DNA from: Bimastos eiseni
Lineage: Eukaryota > Annelida > Clitellata > Crassiclitellata > Lumbricidae
Length of the DNA stretch: 64,000 nt
Direction: 5' to 3'
Assembly: GCA_959347315.1 (NCBI GenBank)
Contig: OY365807.1
Location: 37,721,645 to 37,785,644 of the forward strand
In this document: one piece after another, positions 13,901 through 23,700 of the stretch
How the letters are laid out: each line of letters begins with the position of its first letter
How positions within the stretch are numbered: the first letter of the stretch is position 1
Made by a program: the position numbers and the translations under genes
The notes under the pieces: model-generated
The model's input: the letters and a program-made list of their open reading frames with translations, nothing else
Database searches by the model: none
Told to the model about the DNA's origin: nothing

Positions 13901-16734
13901 TATTAGATCTGATTGCTGCCAATGAAGTTGCTACTATGAATGAAGTTTTTCGTTTTAGATGCACGACTACTCACGGCACAAGTTCAGCACCCTGCACCAG
14001 ATTTCAAAGGAACTGCAGTGGTTGATGGAAACTTCAAGCCTATCTCTCTGACCGACTATAAGGGCAAATACCTTGTGTTGTTCTTCTATCCTCTTGATTT
14101 GTAAGTTATTTACCTAAACAATAAGATTCTGCTTTTGCTACTAAAATCATTTTGAAAATTATCCTTGCAGGAAGTTTTAAGTTTGCATCCTGTAGTAGGA
14201 ATAGTCAGTCTATTGGAGCTTGCTCCAAGAGAAATATTAGTAAAATGTTAGTATTTTAATGTTGCCCATTTTTGGGCTGTACTTAAAAACTATAAGTTTC
14301 CTCAAAAGGGTTTTGATTAAAAGATTTATTTCATTATTAAATGTTTGTATTGTTGAGCGAACTTTCCCTTACGATTGGCGAGGTTTTATCTTTCAAGCAC
14401 CTCCTAGTGACAGTATTGGTGAGTTGTAGAACCCACGAACAGTTCCCTCCTTGATAGCCAACACTGTGCATGCAGTAAGAGAACCTGCGAACGACCTTAG
14501 CATCTTTTACTATAGTGGAAGGCGTCTGCCATGTTCAGTTACATCCATTCATTGAGAGAGTTTCTATGCTAGTTTCAGTTGGAATTGTATAAAGAAAATT
14601 TGGTTTAGCTTAGTTGATTTAATATGAAGAGCTGCATTCAATGTTCAGTTGTGTGTGGCTAATTTCGATTGTGTGGATTAAGTTCACAAATCTTGCTCAT
14701 GAGGATTAGGCTCACTCTGATTAATGCTTGCTGACCTTGGATTTTTACATTAAACTCAAATTGACTGTTTCATGCCTTTTCCACTGCTTATGCAAGTCAT
14801 TTATTTATTTTTTTATTTACTCTGAAATTTGATATTGTCCTTCCAACATTTTTTGCTCAGAAGTGTACACGCCTCTATGGTGCAATTGCAGTTGTACTGC
14901 CGAGCAATTATGTGCAAATGACTTGCTCAAGGTTCCTATACAGTAACTGACTCCTCGGAAGAGGGTCGAACCCGCTCACTCAGTGCACACTTAGTGTTAC
15001 GGGCCAACCGCTCTAACCAAACAGTCACCGTGCCACACGGTGTTATGAATTGTGTTAAGCTTGGCCTATGTCTATAATGTTTGTGATGGGTAGTAAGCTA
15101 CATTTTGAGAAATGTGATTGTATAGTTCTGTTTTTAAATTACTTGTTTGTCACTGGTTTAGACCTTAGCCTGAAAGACACAGAACTGTCACTGATAATAA
15201 TTTAGGCATTGTGAACTTTGTAGATCATTTTAGTAATCTTTAAAAATATCATAGCATTCTACTCATTCTGTTGATGTAGGAGTGTAAATAAGGAGATTAT
15301 AAGAGGGAAGGATTGCTTTGCCGTTTTCCCTCTCTCCTTCTGCTGTAGGAAGGAGTTTGTGTTTCCAACTTCAACTATCCAAGATGGCATTTGGAGTGGG
15401 GGAAACTGCAGCCACCAAAAAAGTTTATTTTGAACAAAAACTTGATTGCTTAGCAGACTGCTCAAATAATATCAACATAAGAGCTGCTTGTGAAATGTGG
15501 TGTGTGTGGTATGGTGACTTGTTAACAAACTACTCTGCTGTTGATTTTAATTCACGTTTTTCTAAACTTTTCAGCACTTTTGTTTGCCCAACTGAGATCA
15601 TAGCCTTCAGTGATAGAATTCAGGATTTTCAAGCAATAAACACTGCGGTGGTTGGCGTCTCCACCGATTCGCATTTCAGTCATCTTGCGTGGATAAATAC
15701 TCCACGAAAGGCAAGTTCAGTGGTCAATAAACTTGGAATTTGTAATCTAGATTGGTTTGGAGAGTATCATGTTTTAGCTTTTGAGTTATCAATGTTTTCA
15801 GAATTTTGAATGACATTTGCCAAAACACTTGGAAATAGTTTTTATGAAAATTATTTCCAACTTTTCTAAATTGAAACTCATGACAGTTGTTTTGTTTTTA
15901 TGACTGAGTCAGGTAATTAGACGGAATTTTGTTTTAAATAATGCACAAAAGCAACAATTCATAATTTATAAATTTATGGCGATAAAATGTTTGTGGTCAC
16001 AATATATTGATCAATATGAGTTTACTTTGGCATATTAGATGAATTTTTGGCAGTCATGATATGTGTTGGCTCTTTCAGGAAGGAGGTCTAGGAGGTCTGA
16101 AATATCCTCTCCTCTCTGATTTCAATAAGACTGTGGCTCGTGACTATGGCGTTCTTGTAGAAAATGCAGGAGTTGCCCTTAGGTAAAGCCTCTTGCATTT
16201 CAATCTCCATTTATTTATATATGAATTGTAAATATCAGATTTCTGAATGCCCGATTGGTAAAACTAACTAAATGAATGAAATAATGGGCAGTTGTCAGTT
16301 GGCTATTGAAATGGTCTTTTTGGCCTTTTCACATGTTAGCAATATTCTTTTCTTAAATATGCTCTTTGTAGACTGCAATATAAGTGAAGTTTCACCAGTG
16401 ACAGAGTTGTAGTGAAAGAGATGGTCAGGCCATGAAGATGATTTAGCATATGTTGGCTAAGATCTGGTGCCAATGTTTGAAGTCACATTCTAGTATCAAA
16501 GTGTGTGAATACTCCTGTAGGTTGTTGCAAGGCAGAGGTACTTCAGCATTTATGTGCTTTACTTGAATAATTAATTAAATAAATCAAAGTCATGATATTT
16601 ATCAGCTTCAATGGCAAACTCAGGTTAGCAGAAATTGAATGCCAGTCAACATTACCAGATGTTGACAAGTCAAGTTGAAAATGACGTAGCACATTGTATT
16701 TAAGTAAATTGGTATGTGATGTGTAGTTTAACAC

Positions 16735-16766
<32 letters not shown>

Positions 16767-18144
16767 CTCATTTTTGGGCTTACAGAGGTTTGTTCATCAT
16801 TGATCCAAATGGTGTTGTGCGCCAGATAACAATTAATGATTTGCCAGTTGGCCGATCTGTTGACGAAACGCTGAGACTTGTCAAAGCTTTCCAGTTTGTG
16901 GAGAAACATGGGGAAGGTCTGCTTGATTCAAATTTCTTATCTACATGATTTGTTTAATTGTTCATACTTTACATAATCGGCGAATTAAAAATTGAATAGC
17001 TTAGGATTTACTGGCAATGTCAACGTGGTTATGCAACATTTATCTCCATAATTTCTTACTAAAGCTGAACACTCTATTTATTGCTCAGAAATTATTGTAT
17101 TTAATCTTTGTATCAGGCTATTTATATAGCACCTTTTAAGACCCTCTCAGAGGCGCATGTAAGCTTTGGATTACATGTGACACTTTTGATGTAGCTCAGT
17201 ACATTTTGAGCTGGCTGTATGATGCAAATGATGTCATTGAACAGTGTTTTGCATCTGGTCAGTTTCAGGCGAATAATACAGTTTCAAGTCAGTTGTCTGA
17301 GTTGGACAAGATCCTTAAGCCTACCCCTCCCCTACAAATCACTGCCCCTTATACTGGCAGTGATTTGTAGGGGAAGGGTAGGCTTAAGGATCAGTGGCTC
17401 ATACATTGGATAATGTTCAGTGGGATATATTTCGCTGTATATATATATATATATGAAGTCTTTTTCTATTTTTCATGTATTTACTGCTGTCCTCAAGTTT
17501 CATTTTATTTTACTCATATATTGTGTGACACGGTGGCAGATTGGTTAGGGCGGTAGGTCCGTAATGCTCAGTGTGTGCTAAGCGAACAGGTTTGATTCTC
17601 ATCTGAGGAGTCGCTGTGTAGGGACCTTCGCGCACAATTGCTCTGCGGTCTGCTGTACAACTGCAGTTGTGCCGTTGAGGGTATGCACTTCTGAGCAAAA
17701 AATGTTGGAAAAAAGGCGATATCAAATTTAGTAATAAATACATAATAAATATACACTGCTGTCTTGAGTGTTTTCTATTTTCCTTGTATATGTTGCTGTC
17801 TAAGGACTTTCATCATATATTCTGCTGCCATAGGTCTTTCTATATTTGCCCTGTGTATGCAGCTGCCTTAATCTCCCTTCTTCATTTTCCTTGTGTTTAC
17901 TACTGATTCATGTCTCGTTTCTTTGTTTTCTAATTTTGTCTCATGTCTTTACTCACATTGCTTCAACCACTTATGAATATCACAAGTCGCATACATTTCC
18001 AGATATTATATAAATTGCCTGCTGTCATTGTGGAACTTGTTTTGTGTTTTTGTGTTAGTTTGTCCTGCCAACTGGGAGCCTAACTCCCCAACCATTAAAC
18101 CAGATCCTAAAGGATCAAAGGAATTCTTCAGCAAGTCCAAGTGA
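10933..18144 (+). CDS. PRDX3: PRDX3: mitochondrial typical 2-Cys peroxiredoxin, seven coding exons
   Basis: It reduces hydrogen peroxide in the mitochondrial matrix with electrons from thioredoxin 2. Exons: 10933-10968, 11104-11152, 13959-14100, 15575-15710, 16079-16182, 16786-16916 and 18059-18144 (684 nt, 227 aa, phases all consistent). Residues 1-30 are a basic presequence of the mitochondrial type. The peroxidatic cysteine is Cys80 (FTFVCPTE), the GGLG motif is 123-126, [13 protein letters not shown] is 168-180 and the resolving cysteine is Cys201 (VCPANW). The C-terminal ending ([15 protein letters not shown]) is that of PRDX3 rather than PRDX1/2/4; the usual YF motif reads FF here. Human PRDX3 is 256 aa, so the presequence is short. 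Intron 4 has a GC donor (AAG/GCAAGT), needed to join TPRK to EGGLGG. Exons 3-7 are secure; exons 1 and 2 (49 nt) rest on frame and splice sites. Confidence 0.9.
11296..11801. mobile_element. MITE-like element, copy 1 (PRDX3 intron 2)
   Basis: It is closely similar over its whole length of about 500 bp to 40861-41334. Shared landmarks are CATCCATATA..TTACGTAC at the left, AAGCATCATATTTAGCAGC in the middle, ATTGATTAAGCAGGAATATA further on and a TACGTA-rich right end. The ends of the family are inverted repeats (GGGC-CATCCATATATTACGTAC type). It has no coding capacity, so it is a non-autonomous DNA transposon; the superfamily is not assigned. Confidence 0.7.
14800..15039 (-). mobile_element. tRNA-derived SINE, copy 2 (PRDX3 intron 3)
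   Basis: Same family as 6598-6836, reverse orientation. The tail (GATATTGTCC and A-rich on the minus strand) is at 14800-14840, box B (GGTTCGACCC) at about 14967 and the tRNA head at 15005-15038. It has more substitutions than copy 5. Confidence 0.75.
17310..17392. repeat. Near-perfect 37-bp hairpin (PRDX3 intron 6)
   Basis: The arms 17310-17346 (GATCCTTAAGCC...) and 17356-17392 (...GGCTTAAGGATC) are reverse complements with one mismatch and a 9-nt loop (CCTTATACT). Such a perfect stem in an intron implies recent origin or selection. Possible sources are a fold-back mobile element, a small-RNA hairpin or an inverted duplication. No homologous single arm was seen elsewhere in the window. Confidence 0.9.
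17524..17755 (+). mobile_element. tRNA-derived SINE, copy 3 (PRDX3 intron 6)
   Basis: It starts GTGACACGGTGGCAGATTGG and has box B as GGTTTGATTC, slightly decayed. The body follows, and it ends ATCAAATTTAGTAATAAATA. It lies about 130 bp downstream of the intronic hairpin and in the sense direction of PRDX3. Confidence 0.75.
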
Positions 18145-18229
18145 GACCAGTGCCTCCTCAACCATAAAACCAGATCCAAAGGGATTGAACGAATTCTTCA
18201 GCAAGTCCAAGTGAGACCAGTGCCTGAAA
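18090..18229 (+). repeat. 70-bp tandem duplication across the PRDX3 stop codon
   Basis: The segment 18090-18159, encoding [17 protein letters not shown] plus stop and 15 nt of 3' UTR, is repeated directly at 18160-18229. The 35 bp from GAATTCTTCAGC onward are identical in the two copies. The first half has diverged, so the second copy reads [13 protein letters not shown]. The second unit lies after the stop codon and is not translated. Confidence 0.95.
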
Positions 18230-18450
18230 AAATGAGTCTGATGTAACAAACTGACAACGTGCTTATTAGTTTACCTTTTGTTGTTTCATGTCAGACTTGA
18301 AAAAAGCACATCTAATAATGATTAAATTACTATGGATTGTTTAATTGTCTATGAAGTCTAATCTTGTCTTCCTATCTTATATGAATATAAATGCTATGTG
18401 CACAAGTAATGTACAAGAAATACAGTGCAATAGTTTTCTGTTTGTGAAAC

Positions 18451-18456
18451 AATAAA
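18451..18456 (+). terminator. Polyadenylation signal for PRDX3
   Basis: AATAAA lies 307 nt after the stop codon and is followed by a GT-rich stretch (CATTGTGTTTGG) about 15 nt later, the usual cleavage-site layout. Confidence 0.7.
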
Positions 18457-18609
18457 CATTGCTTCTCTAACATTGTGTTTGGTTTTAGAAATGCCAATTA
18501 AGTTTGTTTAGGTGAACACTGGCATCACAACTCCGCTTGAATTTGATTTTAGACTCTGTGGTTGCTCTACTTTGCCTTTGAAGTTGTTGGTGTAGTTCTA
18601 TTCAGTTGC

Positions 18610-19215
18610 GAGTGTTTCGTTTGGCAGAGCACACAAAATGAGGTCATGGCATTATAACTGCATATTAAAATTAGCACAGCAATATTTTGTGAATGCAAAT
18701 GGCGGTTGTTATTGTCTAGATTGTGGTCAGATTGTGGAATTCAAAACAAAATATTCCAAATATCAGAATTTTATTTGAACTCCATTGCGTCATTTGCGTG
18801 CTGAAAATAGTCATGTTGACCTAGAAATTCATCAAGGAATGTTTTGTATAATGTTTCGTATGGTCAGAAAACTCCATTTGTAAGCCTTGGTTGGAACGTA
18901 GTGGAAAATTGTGCGCTTTATGGTTAAGACTAGTTGCCCAGATTTGCCTTGGAATGAATTTTGAACTCGGCATGTACACTTCTTTGCCTGTAAATTTGGT
19001 TCCATGTTGGTCCACCTGATCACGAGTGTTCCATCTGGCAAGTGCTCCCATTGAGTCTGTGGTCATAGAACTGATGCTTCTGAGTTGCATTTTAATATTG
19101 GCACATTGCCATTATTTGAAGGCTGTACAGCCTTCAAATAATGCCAATGGTTTTTTGTCATATTGAATGTCGTTGAATTGTGCAATTCAAAGCCAAATAT
19201 GTCCAAATATTAGAA
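18610..19215. repeat. Diverged direct repeat, two copies about 410 bp apart
   Basis: The blocks at 18610-18780 and 19023-19215 share an ordered series of words: GAGTGTT, GGCA(A/G), ACTG..T..ATT, ATATT, GCAATTCAAA-type, AATAT.CCAAATAT and AGAATTT. The second copy carries the 32-bp palindrome. This is an old duplication or two copies of one unnamed element. Confidence 0.5.
19111..19142. repeat. Perfect 32-bp palindrome
   Basis: ATTATTTGAAGGCTGT is followed at once by its reverse complement, with no loop; the centre is TGTACA. It may be a foldback footprint or a dyad binding site. Only the structure is certain. Confidence 0.9.
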
Positions 19216-20336
19216 TTTAAAGTTAATGATGAGGACGACGATGGAGGTGGTGGTGGTGATGATGATAGCAACAAAATCATGATGACAATGCAGCCAGCTG
19301 CTGATTATTTTTTAAAAGAACAAGTAATAACAGTAAGCCTGATTTATCCTAATTCCCTGCAGCCTATTCCCTTCCACTCCCCTCGTTTCCTGTCCAGCTC
19401 CCATCCTATCCCGTCTTGCCCATCTCTCCCCTAAATGTACCTCTCACCTCCCAGGTATGCCTCTTCCCTCCCTTTATCCCTCATAAGCAAACCCCGTGCA
19501 CGTATCCAGATCAACTTTCAGTGGCTTAGTGTATTAGCACAAGTAAGAATCGAGTTCGTGCGCCGAAAACCCACAGTTACTCTTTATAATTTAACCCGTT
19601 TTAGGTTCGTAATAATTCTGGTCGGGACATAAGGACATGATTGTGAAAGTTTTTCACCCTCGTTCTAATTTCACAATTCAAGCTGGTGAACCCACTGGAT
19701 TTTGGAGTCATCACGGCTGTAAAAATCATCTGGGTTTGTTCAGATACTAGACCTACTGTTATGTAGCCTAACAGGCAGCTAACAGTAGGTTTACGAGCGG
19801 AACCAACAGCTATAGAGGGGAGGCCGTCATTATTTCCATAAACGGTCTCGAGACACTGGAGAAAAATAGGCTTATCATGATTCATGAGACATCATCGTAG
19901 AGAGCCAGAATAGTGAGTTCAGATCTATAAACAGGAGAACAGTTCTAAGAAATTAGGGAAGCGACGACAATCTCTGTGTGATGGCGATCCCTAAAGCCGT
20001 AAAGCGGCAAGCCAGAGTTAAAGAACTGAGTCAAGATTGATCAAGAATATGGAGAAAGTGGATAGACACAGGACTTTCAAAAGTCTTAGGAAGACAGAAT
20101 AAAAATTTGAGATTGGCCGATAAGGCATGGGTTGTTTCAAAGGTCGACTTATTGAGCGATGGATAGAGAATTGCATTAAATATGTAACAATTTGTAGCAA
20201 AGTTAACCTTGCTCAGCTCAGTCGGCTGCATAATTACTTTGTATGCTCAGCTCAGCTCAGCTCAGACTCAGCTGTCCTATTTCATTGCACGAGTTCTATG
20301 ATGATGCTATTTTTAGCTGAGACGGAAATGCATTCT

Positions 20337-20364
20337 GATTGGTCATATTTTGTTCCCGTTCAAA
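20337..20364. promoter_or_regulatory. Candidate CCAAT box and CHR-like motif upstream of CDC25
   Basis: GATTGG (inverted CCAAT, 20337-20342) lies 16 bp before TTCAAA (reverse of TTTGAA, the CHR core, 20359-20364), and GGCGCC follows near 20375. A second ATTGG is at 20563-20567. NF-Y sites near a CHR are typical of vertebrate G2/M genes including CDC25C. Both words are short, so chance is a real alternative. Confidence 0.25.
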
Positions 20365-20750
20365 AGGCATGAATGGCGCCTACATTGTATGTGCTGTAAG
20401 ACTAGATGTTGTGTTTATGCTTGTCTCCCCACTGACAGACATTTTCCGGCATTTTTAGCGAAAGTGATTTAATCAAAACAGTGTTTAGCATATATCTAAC
20501 AGAGTGGTTCGCCAGACTGCTCAATCTTATCACGATCACTGCACAATTTCGTGTCTACAGCTATTGGATTGCCACGGAGCAATTTAGCTTCCAACAATAG
20601 CAAGCTGTCGGATTTCATGACCATGAGACGGTGCTTTTAGTGAAGCCACCGGCTACATGTCTTGATTTGATTACAAAATTCAAGAAGTTTATGGCCATTT
20701 TCTTTACTTGAGCTGAAAGGCATTTCAGTCGTTCGGTGCATTTAGTTGAA

Positions 20751-23700
20751 ATGTCGGCACCCAATTCATCTCTGACTGACTGGTGGAAAAGTCGTAATTT
20801 CCATTGCTCTGTGAAACAAAAGACTCCAAAGTCTAGTGGTTTTTCGGCATTCGGTTGTAATGAAGGCTTGATCATGAATTCGCCAGTTACAGAACTTGCT
20901 CTGAACATTGGAGGTCTGTCAACAACCGGGTGAGTTGCCTGAGTATTAGCTATTATGTTGATTTCAACATACAGATGTGGCACGTTCATGAAGCACTAGA
21001 TAGCTGCCACTGTGAGTGGAACCACATTCTCTCAAATAGTTGTCTCTCACATACAGTTGTAAATGAACAACATGTGCAGTCAAATTTAATGAAATTGCAG
21101 AAATTTGGAGGCAGGTTACATAGCACCATGTAATACAGTTTTATATATTTCTGCTTTGCATATGTTGTGTAAAGTTGGTTAAGCATATGAGGCATAAGTA
21201 AGTGGTGGTTCTTGACAAATAATTTTGCTATTGCAGGTATATTGTTCAAGAGTACACTTTTAAGTAAGATTTTTTATTTGACTATTAATGAAAGACATTA
21301 AAAAATTATGTATGTACATTCCAGATGATATAAAGCTTATTTAAAATGGTGTATTGGTATAAGTTGCCAGGTGCAAACTTTATGTTATGGAAATTAACTG
21401 TGACTGCTTAATTGAACTGTTGTGGCTATAGTTCTGTGATGAGTTTTATATATTTATCTACGAAGAAATAGGTGACCTTAAATAGCCAACAAATTGCTCA
21501 ATAAGTTAAGTGTGGCTTGTTTAAAATTGGAAGTAGAAGTTCCTTGTTTTAATTGAATGTAACAAGAATGAGGAACATTATATGAAAATTGACTTAATTG
21601 GAGATCATTTATCTGGTGGATATTTATTAGTCTTTAAGTGTGAGTCAAGCCAGAATCGTTTTTGCCACAATAGCTTGGTCACTCATGTGCAGATTGTGAA
21701 ACTGATTCGCAGTGAGAAAGCTGAGTTTCCGAGGCGAGTTTCGGTTCATCCCTAATAAGCAGGTGCATTTGAACGTTAAATAATCAAAGTAAATAGGATG
21801 GAATTGCAGTAGTCAGGTGAATTAGGACAAAAGAATGGAGTAGATCAGGTTATGCTTTATTCACAGAATTATATTTCAACTTGAGGGGGTAGAGGACATT
21901 GGAGGTCTTATAGAGTGAGCCTACCAACAAAGCCTAGTCTAGGAGGTTTTAACGACTCAACATGGCAGAATGTTTATTGTTGACTGATGGAGTTCGAGAT
22001 TTGATTTCAGTAATTTTTTTTTCAGTTATCATAGCTGGTCACATGCAGAATTTGCTTGAAATTTCTGTTTGTTCAAACTTGAAATGAGACATAGTATGTA
22101 TTCCTGAACCTGGAGTTATTTCTTCCTTGCATCGTTATTTAATTTATGTTGTGGGAGTCTTGCCACTATGGGTTTATTCAAATGAAGGCAATTCAGCCTA
22201 TTCAGGTTATGCTTTCAGGTTCGTAACCCGACAGTGAAGGCCAATAGATTCTAGGAATGAATTGAAACTCAGCTTGGAACGTGGCTCGGCCTGAATTTTG
22301 TGGTGCTCAGCATGACTCGGACAAGCAATTGGTCCGAGTATTAATCTTTCCAATTTTTTGTTTTGAAGTGAAAATCGGATTTATTGACCTAACTCAAAAC
22401 ACAAATACTCTTATTTTTATTTACAAAAAGACAGTTGACCTAATTAAAACCCCAAGTACTGCTATTATTAGTGCTTACTAGTTACAATTTCCATGTGTAA
22501 GCTAAGGCAAAAACAGAATTTTTTGGAAGTTGTGCAAGCACAACATAGAAGTTGTGCAAACTGCCAAACTAAAAATCAAGAGAACGAGACAATTTTTACA
22601 TTTTCAAAACTCAGACTCTGCAAAATTGAACTCGCAATACTTGATACTCAGACTGCAAGAAATTCAAACTCGGCTCATCCCTAAAAGATTCCTTTGATCG
22701 TTCTACTGTGGTGACATTCTACAATTTATTGTTGACTAGGAAGAATGTTGTTTTTCACAGACCTTGTGTCAGAGGAGGATTCATGGATGCAGATTTGTTA
22801 CCAGCTGTAATTTTACCAATTGGTAGGATTTGTTTGGTGATGGCTGTCATGGTTCCTCTTCTGTCCAATAACCGCACACATGTATGACATCTTCTATTGG
22901 CTCTGGATGGAGATTCTTCAATTGGGCTCCAGCTATCTGTGGAAACTTTCTATGGGTGTCTTCTTGTCCTCCACACATTGTTCGTCATCTGATTAACTTT
23001 TTGCTCTAATTGACTTTTACATGAGAGGTTCTTAACCGGAGTGTCACGACACACTACCGTGTCACGAAACGACCGGCAGTGTGTCACGTGAACGTGCTGT
23101 GTCATTGGTGTGTCACGAAAATTTGGTATATCACAGCATACGACCGTCATTCTTGTATTATGCTGCTTGCTTACTTTAGCAGTTTGGAGGACATAGGCTA
23201 CGAGAATTCATGGCACTCTATCCATTTTATTTTTTCACGATCTGAGTGATCATTACCTTATACATACAGCAGGGACCAACAATGCCAACATACAGAATGT
23301 AGGCCTTTGCACATTTTGCGACCTTGCCAATGAAAATGTTTTAAACCCATTCGGACTGACTGTAACAATCGAAATGGAAACATTCATCATTTGGAAATGA
23401 AACTTTGGCAAATCTACAACTGATAGAGCAGAATCAGATTTTGGTAGCAATGAGACAGTACCAGTAGTGAAAAACAGGAAGTCCATTATGTGCAAGTGTT
23501 GCACTTGTTGCACTCACGAAAACTGTGAATAATCGCACTTGAATATGATCCCAAAAAATCAAATCCAGGAATACAAATTCCATTGAATGTTATGTCTATA
23601 CTTAGTTAACTGAGGGCAAATAATGTCATAGAAACTAAATGTAATTGTAGAATTAAATCAATTGCATTTCGAATTTTTAACCCATTAGAAAGCATTCAAG

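Larger units (their letters stand above)
18457..20750. other. PRDX3-CDC25 intergenic region and CDC25 5' flank
   Basis: No exon was recognised. It contains a diverged direct repeat (about 18610-18780 and 19023-19215) and a perfect palindrome at 19111-19142. It also has a C-rich stretch (19360-19460), an (AGCTC)n tract (20239-20270) and a CCAAT-type motif near a CHR-like motif at about 20.34 kb. The CDC25 promoter and 5' UTR are probably in the last 500 bp. Confidence 0.5.
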
